From positions 1 to 10,640 of the forward strand of contig CAMWGS010000048.1 of the NCBI GenBank assembly GCA_947173865.1: DNA of 10,640 nucleotides, written 5' to 3'. Of this stretch, positions 1-6,758 are shown piece after piece. Below the pieces are notes generated by a model. It was not told where the DNA came from and did not search any database. It saw only the letters and a program-made list of their open reading frames with translations. Source of the stretch: an uncultured Ruminococcus sp. Lineage in GTDB: Bacteria > Bacillota > Clostridia > Oscillospirales > Ruminococcaceae. The number at the start of each line of letters is the position of its first letter. Position 1 is the first letter of the stretch. Made by a program: the position numbers and the translations under genes.

Positions 1-1
1 T

Positions 2-1411
2 GTTACAAGTATAGGACTTGCCTGTGTGCTTGGATTTGAACTTGTCGGAAACGCCTGTATAGGTGTGCAGACGGTTGATACGTCGAGTTATACTTCTTAT
101 CCCGACAAAAATGAACAGGTGCAGAGCCTTCTTTCATATGCCGACGAAAATGATGACAGTCTTTTTTACAGAACCGAAATGACAGGAAGCTATACACTGA
201 ATGATAGTTCACTTTATGGTTATTACGGTATTTCACAATTTTCTTCTGCCGCAAACGTTTCCGTAACGAAATTCATGAAACGTATGGGAATTTATGCGTC
301 TGAGGCAGGAAACAGATATTATTACCGTATTTCTACTCCTGTATTTAATTCAATTTTCGGACTGAAATATATTATTTCCAAAAAAGGTGCATTGCAGAGT
401 GAGGAAATGTCACTCAGTACGGAAAAGGAAACAGATAATGTTTATCTTTATAAGAATAATTATCCGCTTTCACTTGGTTTCATGATGAATGACGACATTC
501 TGAATATATCAGGCAAACCGTCTGCGAATCCGTTTGAATATCAGAACACCATTATTAAGCTTGCCACAGGAGTTGAAGGTTGTTTTACCGCTCAGCCCGT
601 TGCACTTGTTGATTATAAGAATATGGAAGTTAAAAAGAGCGGTTTCGGTAACTATTCTTTTACACGTGAAAATCAGAATCTGGTATCAAGTTCAGTTTAC
701 AGTTATGACGGTGTGGAAAATGCATATTTGTACGGTTATGCAACAAACGGAGGCTGTGACAAGCTGAATGTAAAATGTGATAATGTTACTGTTGACAGTG
801 ATGTATCAGTTGAAGATTATCCCATTGTATTTCCTATGGGCAACGGACAGAAAGGCAGTACTTCAACTGTTGAAATATTTGCAAAAAGTGACAGTTCGTC
901 GGGTAGTTACAGGCTTATGGTATATGCACTGAAAAAGGATATTTTTGAAGAAGCTTACAATAATCTCGCAGACGAACAGCTTGAAATAACTTCATTCAGT
1001 GACACTGAAATAACAGGTAATATAAATGTTCTGAATGATGGTATGATGTTTCTTTCAATTCCTTACGAAAAGGGCTGGACGGTTTATGTTGATGGTGAAG
1101 AAGCCGAAACAACAGAAGTTTTAAGTGCCATGCTCGGTGTTAAACTCGGTGCAGGACAGCATAGTATAAAACTTAAATATACACCCGAGGGTCTTGTGGC
1201 AGGTATTGCGGTATCATGTACGGCTATGTTATTATGCGGTGCGGTAGTATTCTTTGATATAAAACGCAGGAAGAAGAAAAGGAGTCAGCAGGATTTGTCC
1301 GAAAGTGAAACTGACAACGAAGAAATATCTGAAGATATTCAGATAAATATAAATGAAACGGAGGCTGAAAATGCGGAATCTGAAAGTGATGACAGCTTAC
1401 AGGGGGACTAA
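2..1411 (+). CDS. YfhO-family membrane protein, C-terminal part (5' end outside window)
   Basis: The frame is open from base 2, so the gene begins upstream of the window; about 469 codons are visible. It opens inside a hydrophobic helix (GLACVLGFELVGNACIGV), continues as a long extracytoplasmic domain rich in Tyr, Ser and Asn, and ends with one membrane helix near 1195-1255, a basic stop-transfer cluster (KRRKKKR) and an acidic Glu/Asp/Ser-rich cytoplasmic tail. The segments FGLKYIISK, YPLSLGFMMND, IPYEKGWTVYVDGE and GQHSIKLKYTPEGL are typical of the end of YfhO proteins. In Bacillus, YfhO is a polytopic GT-C-like enzyme linked to glycosylation of lipoteichoic acid; the role here is inferred from that. 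Its last 41 bases overlap truA. The lost N-terminal part should hold the multi-TM catalytic core, so activity cannot be judged. Confidence 0.82.
   Translation, partial: VTSIGLACVLGFELVGNACIGVQTVDTSSYTSYPDKNEQVQSLLSYADENDDSLFYRTEMTGSYTLNDSSLYGYYGISQFSSAANVSVTKFMKRMGIYASEAGNRYYYRISTPVFNSIFGLKYIISKKGALQSEEMSLSTEKETDNVYLYKNNYPLSLGFMMNDDILNISGKPSANPFEYQNTIIKLATGVEGCFTAQPVALVDYKNMEVKKSGFGNYSFTRENQNLVSSSVYSYDGVENAYLYGYATNGGCDKLNVKCDNVTVDSDVSVEDYPIVFPMGNGQKGSTSTVEIFAKSDSSSGSYRLMVYALKKDIFEEAYNNLADEQLEITSFSDTEITGNINVLNDGMMFLSIPYEKGWTVYVDGEEAETTEVLSAMLGVKLGAGQHSIKLKYTPEGLVAGIAVSCTAMLLCGAVVFFDIKRRKKKRSQQDLSESETDNEEISEDIQININETEAENAESESDDSLQGD
1360..1364 (+). promoter_or_regulatory. Ribosome binding site that decides the truA start
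   Basis: GGAGG lies 6 nt before ATG 1371 and downstream of the alternative in-frame ATG at 1353. It therefore supports the shorter protein, which begins MRNLKVM. The site is inside the coding sequence of the upstream yfhO gene. Confidence 0.75.
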
Positions 1412-2126
1412 TTATCATGGTTTTCAAAGACAGAATAACGCCGTAACAGTTCAGGAGGTTATTGAAAAACACGTTTCAAAAGTCCTGAATGAACCTGTAT
1501 GCATAACAGGCTGTTCAAGGACTGACACGGGAGTCCATGCAAATCAGTTCTGTTTTAATGTACGTACGGAAAGCAAAATCAGTACAAGAGGATTTGTAAG
1601 GGGTACAAACGGAGAACTTCCCGACGATATATCAATTTTAAGCTGTGAGGACGTTCCGCCTGATTTTCATGCAAGATTTGACTGCAAAGGCAAGGAATAT
1701 ATTTACAAGATTCATTGCAGTGAATCCAAAAATCCGTTTGCACCTGATTTGATGTTCCACTACAGGAGAAAACTGGACATTGATTCAGTCCGAAAGGCTT
1801 CTGAATACTTTGTCGGAACTCATGACTTTGCATCGTTTTGTGCTGACTGTACAAATGTTTCAACAACTGTAAGGACTATTTATTCTCTTGAAATAGAAAA
1901 TTATGGTGATACGGTGATAATGCTTGTAAAAGGCAACGGTTTTTTGTATAATATGATTAGGATTATTGCAGGCACTCTTATAGACGTAAGTGAAAAGAGA
2001 ATTTCGCCTGATAATATTCCTGAAATTCTTTCCGCTAAAAATCGTCTTAAAGCAGGAAGAACAGCTGTGGCACACGGTCTTTATCTTAACAGGGTGTTTT
2101 ACAGTGAAGAAGAAATATTTATGTGA
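1371..2126 (+). CDS. truA: tRNA pseudouridine synthase A (TruA), 251 aa
   Basis: TruA converts uridines 38-40 of the tRNA anticodon arm to pseudouridine in the cytoplasm. The catalytic Asp is D52 in the motif GCSRTDTGVHA (residues 47-57). The N-terminal RGTNYHGFQRQ strand (11-21), the central FHARFDCKGKEYIY, the HDFASFC segment and the C-terminal GNGFLYNMIRIIAGTLIDV motif all match the family, and about 250 aa is the normal length. I chose ATG 1371 over ATG 1353 because GGAGG sits 6 nt before it and TruA proteins commonly begin with MRN-like sequence. The gene overlaps yfhO by 41 bases, suggesting translational coupling. One oddity is YRG at residues 10-12, where most TruA proteins have YDG. 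Clostridia often carry more than one TruA paralogue, so this copy may be a secondary one. Confidence 0.95.
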   Translation: MRNLKVMTAYRGTNYHGFQRQNNAVTVQEVIEKHVSKVLNEPVCITGCSRTDTGVHANQFCFNVRTESKISTRGFVRGTNGELPDDISILSCEDVPPDFHARFDCKGKEYIYKIHCSESKNPFAPDLMFHYRRKLDIDSVRKASEYFVGTHDFASFCADCTNVSTTVRTIYSLEIENYGDTVIMLVKGNGFLYNMIRIIAGTLIDVSEKRISPDNIPEILSAKNRLKAGRTAVAHGLYLNRVFYSEEEIFM

Positions 2127-2160
2127 GAACAGAAGATTTTCAGATGAGGAGGGATATTAA

Positions 2161-3327
2161 GTGCCGATTTATGACGCAGACGATATAGTTGAAATTAAGA
2201 ACCGTAAGAAAAAGAAAAAACAGCGTGTGAAATTTCTTATATTTCTGCTTGTTGCGGCAATAGCTGCGGGTTTGTACTTTACAAGGGATATGTGGCTTTC
2301 AAAGATGAGAGGAATAGGACAGCAATACAAGACAATAATTAATTCCGGACTTCTTGCTGATGGAAATTTTCCTATAGATATAAGTGGAGAATATAATTAT
2401 CAGCTAAGTCAGACTCAGAACAAGCTTATTGTACTTAGTGATGTTCATATTTTCTTTTACAATTCCGACGGTACGTTAATGAGAAAGCGTCAGCACGCAT
2501 ATACTAATGCAGTACTGAGAGCAGACAGCGGAAGGGCGTTGATTTATGAACACGGTGGCGACGATTTCTGTATTGAGGACGAAGAAGGCATTTTATACGA
2601 AAAACATTTTGACAATAATATAATGTTTGCGAGAATAAGCCCCGAGGGATATACGGCAGTTGTCACAACGTCTGATAACTATGACTGTGAAATGTTTGTA
2701 TATGATAAAAAAGGCAGTCTTATTTATGAACGTAGGTGTATGGAGCGTGTTAATGACCTAAGCTTTATAAATGAAAGCAGTGGTTGTGTTATAAGCTATA
2801 TAATGGCTGAAAACGGTTCTCTTACAACTGCCGTTCAGAAGATTGATTTCAGCGAAAGTATCGCACAGTGGACTTCTCCGGGCATTGACACGGCAGGACT
2901 TGACGTTTTCGGATATAATCTCGGTGCTTTTGTTCTTGGTATTGATGCCTGCGGATATATAAACGAAAACGGACAGATAAGCTCATATTACTGCTATGAC
3001 GGAGACCTTAAAGGAGGGGCAAGCAGTGACGGAATGTCTGCCGTAATCATAAATAACGACGACAGGCGTAAATATATTATGGTACTTTTCAAAGGAGGAG
3101 CTACAGAACCTCTTGTAATTGACCTTGGACAGCGGGCAGTTGATGTGGCAGTACACGACCAGCTTGCATATGTGATGTGTAAAGAGGAAATACGTGCATA
3201 TGATTTCAGCGGAAAACTTCGTTCCAAAGCTGTCGTATCAGATTCATATACGGGATTTGTGAGAAGCAGTGAGTATATTTTCCTTAAAGGTTATAATAAA
3301 ATTGACAGAATTGATTATGAAAGCTGA
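2161..3327 (+). CDS. DUF5711-like membrane-anchored protein, 388 aa
   Basis: The start is GTG 2161, 7 nt after a GAGGAGGG ribosome site (2146-2153). A short acidic N-terminus (PIYDADDIVEI) and a poly-basic stretch (RKKKKK, residues 15-20) precede a single membrane helix at about 23-40, so the rest (about 345 aa) should lie outside the membrane. That part shows repeated beta-strand patterns separated by loops (for example LIVLSDVHIFFYNSDGTL, MFVYDKKGSLIYER and IRAYDFSGKLRSK), like a beta-propeller built from WD40/PQQ-type blades. The architecture and gene context (before a CvpA-like gene) fit the DUF5711 proteins of Oscillospiraceae; this assignment is from memory of the family. No catalytic residues are evident. 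It is a likely surface scaffold or sensor of unknown function, probably co-transcribed with truA (34-nt gap). Confidence 0.7.
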   Translation: MPIYDADDIVEIKNRKKKKKQRVKFLIFLLVAAIAAGLYFTRDMWLSKMRGIGQQYKTIINSGLLADGNFPIDISGEYNYQLSQTQNKLIVLSDVHIFFYNSDGTLMRKRQHAYTNAVLRADSGRALIYEHGGDDFCIEDEEGILYEKHFDNNIMFARISPEGYTAVVTTSDNYDCEMFVYDKKGSLIYERRCMERVNDLSFINESSGCVISYIMAENGSLTTAVQKIDFSESIAQWTSPGIDTAGLDVFGYNLGAFVLGIDACGYINENGQISSYYCYDGDLKGGASSDGMSAVIINNDDRRKYIMVLFKGGATEPLVIDLGQRAVDVAVHDQLAYVMCKEEIRAYDFSGKLRSKAVVSDSYTGFVRSSEYIFLKGYNKIDRIDYES

Positions 3328-3349
3328 TATTTTTATGAAAGGAGGAAGT

Positions 3350-3412
3350 ATGGCAGTCGGAAAACTGTCTGTACATATATTTTATGGGAGTACAACTCTG
3401 GTGGGTTTATGA
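3350..3412 (+). CDS. Possible 20-codon leader ORF overlapping the cvpA start
   Basis: ATG 3350 follows the strongest ribosome site in this stretch (AAAGGAGG, 3338-3345, 4-nt spacing) and opens a 20-residue frame beginning MAVGKLSVHIF and ending at TGA 3410-3412. It overlaps the cvpA start (ATG 3384, +1 frame) by 29 bases. The cvpA ATG has no ribosome site of its own, so ribosomes loading here may reinitiate at 3384. An alternative is that these codons are the true N-terminus of the CvpA-like protein, split off by a 1-nt frameshift or sequencing error. The peptide resembles nothing I recognise. Confidence 0.35.
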   Translation: MAVGKLSVHIFYGSTTLVGL

Positions 3413-4280
3413 CATTCTGGCTGTTGCCGTATTACTGATATGTATTTATTTATCAGGAAAGAAAGGTGTTTTTAAATCCGTTATTACTTCTGTCGGCTGT
3501 ATAGTCGGTGCTGTAATTGCGGTATCGGTAAGCGGTGCGGTTTCGGACTCACTTTATAAAACGACAGTAAGGGACGGTAATATCAGTAAGCTTGAAAAAA
3601 CTCTTATTGATACTGATATATCGTCATATATGGGAAATGCACTGGAAGGAATGGGATATAATGTAGTTGTAAGTACAAAAAAGCTTGATGAGATTTTTGA
3701 TTCAGACAAGGACGTTGATGAACAGCTTTACAAATATATGAACAATATAAACGGAAAGGTTGTTGATGACGAAGAAAATTTTCAGAAAAATCTTCTTGAA
3801 TGTTATGCTATGGTTATGAAGAGACTTATTTCTGATGACGTTAGCAAATATGCCGTTGAAACTGCGTCAAGGAAAATAACTGACGGAGATGTGGACTTTG
3901 GCAGTCTTATAAAACAGATAAAAGACAGTGACCAAAGAAAAGATGTGGCAAGAATAATTTCTGACGATTATATTGCAGATGCATATAAAAATGTTATACG
4001 TCTTGTTGCTGTTACAATATTATTTGTCATAATATTCATTATAACCATTCTGACGGTAAAGGCAGTAACGGCAGGTCAGAGAGAAACAGAAAATTCCAAA
4101 GGTTCGCATATTGCAGGTGGCATATGCGGAATAATTACAGGAGTGGTCATATTGTTTATGACAGCTGTTATATTAAGGCTTTATTGCATTATGGGAAACA
4201 ATGAAATGTTGTTTTTCGGTAACGAAGCCGTAGATAAAACATATATTTTCAGATATGCTTATGATTTTTTTAAACTTTGA
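3384..4280 (+). CDS. CvpA-family-like membrane protein with large extracytoplasmic insert, 298 aa
   Basis: The N-terminus has the CvpA-type pattern: a membrane helix at about 8-24 with VYDILAV, a GKKGVFKS turn, and a second Gly/Ala/Ser/Val-rich helix at about 33-53. A hydrophilic segment of about 150 residues follows, then two more helices at about 204-228 and 244-270. Ordinary CvpA proteins are about 160-180 aa with four helices and a short loop, so the central charged segment is an expansion. CvpA homologues are linked to colicin V production and envelope homeostasis; the function here is unknown. The start is uncertain. ATG 3384 is the only ATG, GTG or TTG in this frame after the preceding stop (3336-3338), yet it has no ribosome site; the nearby AGGAGG serves a short overlapping frame. 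The gene lies 56 nt after the DUF5711-like gene and ends in a hairpin. Confidence 0.72.
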   Translation: MGVQLWWVYDILAVAVLLICIYLSGKKGVFKSVITSVGCIVGAVIAVSVSGAVSDSLYKTTVRDGNISKLEKTLIDTDISSYMGNALEGMGYNVVVSTKKLDEIFDSDKDVDEQLYKYMNNINGKVVDDEENFQKNLLECYAMVMKRLISDDVSKYAVETASRKITDGDVDFGSLIKQIKDSDQRKDVARIISDDYIADAYKNVIRLVAVTILFVIIFIITILTVKAVTAGQRETENSKGSHIAGGICGIITGVVILFMTAVILRLYCIMGNNEMLFFGNEAVDKTYIFRYAYDFFKL

Positions 4281-4297
4281 GGAATTGTTCCTGAAAG
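4275..4297 (+). other. Hairpin spanning the cvpA stop codon
   Basis: CTTTGAGGAA and TTCCTGAAAG flank a TTG loop, forming about nine base pairs with one G/G mismatch. The symmetric structure covers the cvpA TGA (4278-4280). No T-run follows, so it is not a normal intrinsic terminator. It could stabilise or pause the transcript, or act as a DNA operator ahead of the Clp gene. Confidence 0.4.
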
Positions 4298-4325
4298 TCT
4301 GATTATTTAAGATAAAATATTTATA

Positions 4326-4362
4326 TTCGGAGTTTTATAAATAAGGTTTATGGAACTTCGGA
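4326..4362 (+). promoter_or_regulatory. Long hairpin in the Clp-gene leader
   Basis: The left arm 4326-4341 (TTCGGAGTTTTATAAA) pairs with the right arm 4347-4362 (TTTATGGAACTTCGGA) around a TAAGG loop. As RNA this gives 16 continuous pairs, including four G-U wobbles (4327/4361, 4330/4358, 4334/4353 and 4335/4352). The loop and right arm hold the weak AAGG ribosome site and ATG (4350) of a 29-codon ORF. The structure lies about 75 nt before the Clp start, so it is a candidate cis-acting RNA element. Confidence 0.45.
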
Positions 4363-4439
4363 GAGATTTACTATATTTGCGTAAGAATATTTTACGGAGA
4401 TACAGTAAAAATAATTACAGGGGGAAAAGCCTGATATGA
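4350..4439 (+). CDS. Possible 29-codon basic leader peptide before the Clp gene
   Basis: ATG 4350 opens a 29-residue frame (MELRRDLLYLRKNILRRY, then a basic tail) with six Arg, three Lys and six Leu. It ends at TGA 4437-4439, overlapping the Clp ATG 4436 as ATGA, the classical coupling arrangement. Its ribosome site is weak (AAGG 4343-4346) and lies in a hairpin loop. Arg codons are mixed (CGG, AGA, CGT, AGG). It could be a regulatory leader peptide or a chance frame in noncoding leader; without homologues I favour neither strongly. Confidence 0.25.
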   Translation: MELRRDLLYLRKNILRRYSKNNYRGKSLI

Positions 4440-6754
4440 TAATGTGCAGTAAATGTAAGAAAAGACCTGCGGTTGTATTTATTACTTCCGTTCAGGGAAA
4501 CGAAAAGAAGAATGAGGGACTTTGTCTGACGTGTGCCAGAGAGCAGAAAATTCCGCAGGTATCGGAATATATGGACAAATTCGGTATAACCAACGAGGAA
4601 ATAGACCAGCTTTCAGACCAGATGATGAGTATGCTTGACGGCGACAGTTTTGAAATGGGCGGTTCGGGTCTTATGCCTGATTTCCTTTCAAATATGTTCG
4701 GATTTGGTGAAATTGAAAGCAAGAATGATGACAAACCCGAAAGTATCGAATCAAAGAATAATTCCGAAAAGAAACCAAACGGCGAAAAACGTGGTCTTTT
4801 TGGTGGAAACAGACGTGAAAAGAAGTCAAAGGAGCTTAAATTTCTCGGAAGCTATTGTACCAACCTTTCACAGAAAGCCGCAAACGGTGAGCTTGACAAT
4901 ATTATAGGACGTGACAAGGAAATTGCACGTGTGGTACAGATTCTTTCAAGAAGAACAAAAAACAATCCCTGCCTTATAGGTGAGCCGGGTGTGGGTAAGA
5001 CGGCAATTGCGGAAGGAATTGCCCAGCGTATCAATGACGGAAATGTTCCTTTCAACCTTGCCGATAAGAAAGTATATCTGCTTGACCTTACCGCACTTGT
5101 TGCAGGTACACAGTTCAGAGGACAGTTTGAAAGCCGTGTGAAAGGTCTTGTTGACGAAGTAAAACGTGATGGAAATATTATTCTCTTTGTTGACGAAGTT
5201 CACAATCTTGTCGGAGCAGGAGATTCCGAAGGTTCTATGAATGCCGCAAACATTCTAAAACCTGCTCTTTCAAGGGGGGAGGTTCAGGTTATCGGTGCCA
5301 CTACTTTCAGCGAATACAGAAAGTACATTGAAAAGGATTCCGCTCTTGAAAGACGTTTCCAGCCTGTAACCGTAAATGAACCGACTGTTGAAGAAACTGT
5401 AGACGTACTTCTTGGAATAAAGAAATATTACGAAAATTACCACAGGGTGCATATTTCTGACTATTTAATCAGAGTTTGTGCCGCACTTTCCGAAAGATAT
5501 ATAACAGACCGTTTTCTTCCCGACAAGGCTATTGACCTTCTTGACGAAGGCTGTGCAAGAGCGTGCATACGTTCTCCCGAAATTGCCGAATATGACAAGC
5601 TTAAAAAGGAAATAGCGGTTTTGGAGGGCATGGAAAAGAGTATTTCAGAACAGAGTGAACCCGATTATCAGGCACTTGCCGAAGTAAAGGGAAAGCTTAT
5701 CCATGCTCACGAAGATGAAACGGCACTTAAAGAAAAAGCCGAGAGTGTTCAGGTGACGGAAGAAGATATTGCAAAGGTTGTTGAACTTTGGACGGGTATT
5801 CCCGCAAACAAGATTGCGGAAACAGAGTTCCTTAAAATTGCAAAGCTTGAAGGTGCTTTGAAAAAGAGAGTACTTGGACAGAATGAGGCTGTTGAAACTC
5901 TTGCAAGGGCTATAAAGCGTACAAGGGTACGTCTCAATAAACGCCGTCGTCCTGCGTCCTTTATCTTTGTAGGACCTACAGGTGTCGGAAAGACAGAACT
6001 TGTAAAGGCACTTGCAGAAGAAATGTTTGATTCGCCTGAACCGCTTATAAGACTTGATATGACGGAATATATGGAGAAACATTCCGTTGCGAGAATGATT
6101 GGCTCGCCTCCCGGATATGTCGGATATGACGAAGCAGGACAGCTTACGGAAAAAGTACGTCGTCGTCCCTATTCAGTAATACTTTTTGACGAAATTGAAA
6201 AAGCTCATCCTGATGTTATGAATATACTCATGCAGATTCTTGACGAGGGAAAAGTTGACGACGCACACGGCAGAACAATAAATTTTGAAAATACTATCAT
6301 CTGTATGACTTCTAATGCAGGTTCGTCTGACAAGTCACTTGGTGTCGGTTTCAACAGGACTGAAAATGAAATTTCACGTGATAAGGCAATGAAAGGACTG
6401 CGTGAATTCCTGCGTCCCGAGTTTATAAGCCGTATAGACGAAATAGTTGTATTCAGACAGCTTGACAAGAAAGATTTTGCAAGTATTGCTTCCCTTATGC
6501 TCGACGAAATGATTGAACCGCTTTCGGAAAAAAATATCAGTATAAGCTATGACAGCAAGGCACTTTCTCTTATTGCTGAAAAGGCTTACGGAAAGCCATA
6601 CGGTGCAAGGGATATACGCCGTGTAATCCGACAGGAAATCGAGGATAAAATAGCTGAAATAATAATTGAAAAAGCTTCTGAAATAAGTGGTGTTGATGTT
6701 TCTGCCGACGGTGATAATCTTGTTGTAAATGCAACGGACAAAAAGGAGCAGTAA
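4436..6754 (+). CDS. ClpE-like ATP-dependent Clp unfoldase with N-terminal zinc finger, 772 aa
   Basis: This is an HSP100/Clp ATPase that unfolds proteins and feeds them to ClpP in the cytoplasm. The N-terminus has a four-Cys zinc finger (C4, C7, C30, C33) of the ClpE type in place of the Clp_N double repeat of ClpC or ClpA, followed by a charged linker (about 90-130). AAA+ domain 1 has Walker A GEPGVGKTA (182-190, K188) and Walker B with D253-E254. A short helical middle region follows (about 390-440). AAA+ domain 2 has Walker A GPTGVGKTE (513-521, K519) and Walker B with D585-E586. VGF at 637-639 matches the ClpP-binding tripeptide of ClpC/ClpE proteins, so a protease partner is expected. 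AGGGGG (4419-4424) lies 11 nt before ATG 4436. No CtsR-type or CIRCE operator is visible, and ctsR, mcsA and mcsB are absent nearby. ClpC with a replaced N-domain is the alternative name. Confidence 0.92.
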   Translation: MIMCSKCKKRPAVVFITSVQGNEKKNEGLCLTCAREQKIPQVSEYMDKFGITNEEIDQLSDQMMSMLDGDSFEMGGSGLMPDFLSNMFGFGEIESKNDDKPESIESKNNSEKKPNGEKRGLFGGNRREKKSKELKFLGSYCTNLSQKAANGELDNIIGRDKEIARVVQILSRRTKNNPCLIGEPGVGKTAIAEGIAQRINDGNVPFNLADKKVYLLDLTALVAGTQFRGQFESRVKGLVDEVKRDGNIILFVDEVHNLVGAGDSEGSMNAANILKPALSRGEVQVIGATTFSEYRKYIEKDSALERRFQPVTVNEPTVEETVDVLLGIKKYYENYHRVHISDYLIRVCAALSERYITDRFLPDKAIDLLDEGCARACIRSPEIAEYDKLKKEIAVLEGMEKSISEQSEPDYQALAEVKGKLIHAHEDETALKEKAESVQVTEEDIAKVVELWTGIPANKIAETEFLKIAKLEGALKKRVLGQNEAVETLARAIKRTRVRLNKRRRPASFIFVGPTGVGKTELVKALAEEMFDSPEPLIRLDMTEYMEKHSVARMIGSPPGYVGYDEAGQLTEKVRRRPYSVILFDEIEKAHPDVMNILMQILDEGKVDDAHGRTINFENTIICMTSNAGSSDKSLGVGFNRTENEISRDKAMKGLREFLRPEFISRIDEIVVFRQLDKKDFASIASLMLDEMIEPLSEKNISISYDSKALSLIAEKAYGKPYGARDIRRVIRQEIEDKIAEIIIEKASEISGVDVSADGDNLVVNATDKKEQ

Positions 6755-6758
6755 AAAA

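Noticed and set aside
1353..1370. Upstream truA start at ATG 1353 adding six residues.
   Set aside because: It has no ribosome site before it, while GGAGG lies between it and ATG 1371, and the family N-terminus fits the later start.
4281..4435. CtsR or CIRCE heat-shock operator before the Clp gene.
   Set aside because: I searched by eye for GTCAAA-type heptads and TTAGCACTC/GAGTGCTAA and found neither. Only a weak TTGTTC-17-TAAGAT promoter-like match exists.
5645..6082. Long antisense frames (up to 145 aa) opposite the Clp gene and others opposite yfhO and spoIID.
   Set aside because: They are shadows of well-supported genes, lack ribosome sites and show low-complexity, Cys/Phe/Ser-rich translations with no family resemblance.
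6729..6758. Upstream in-frame start for the lipoprotein, overlapping the Clp gene.
   Set aside because: It would add basic residues before the signal peptide; ATG 6759 has AAGGAG upstream and gives a normal lipoprotein signal.
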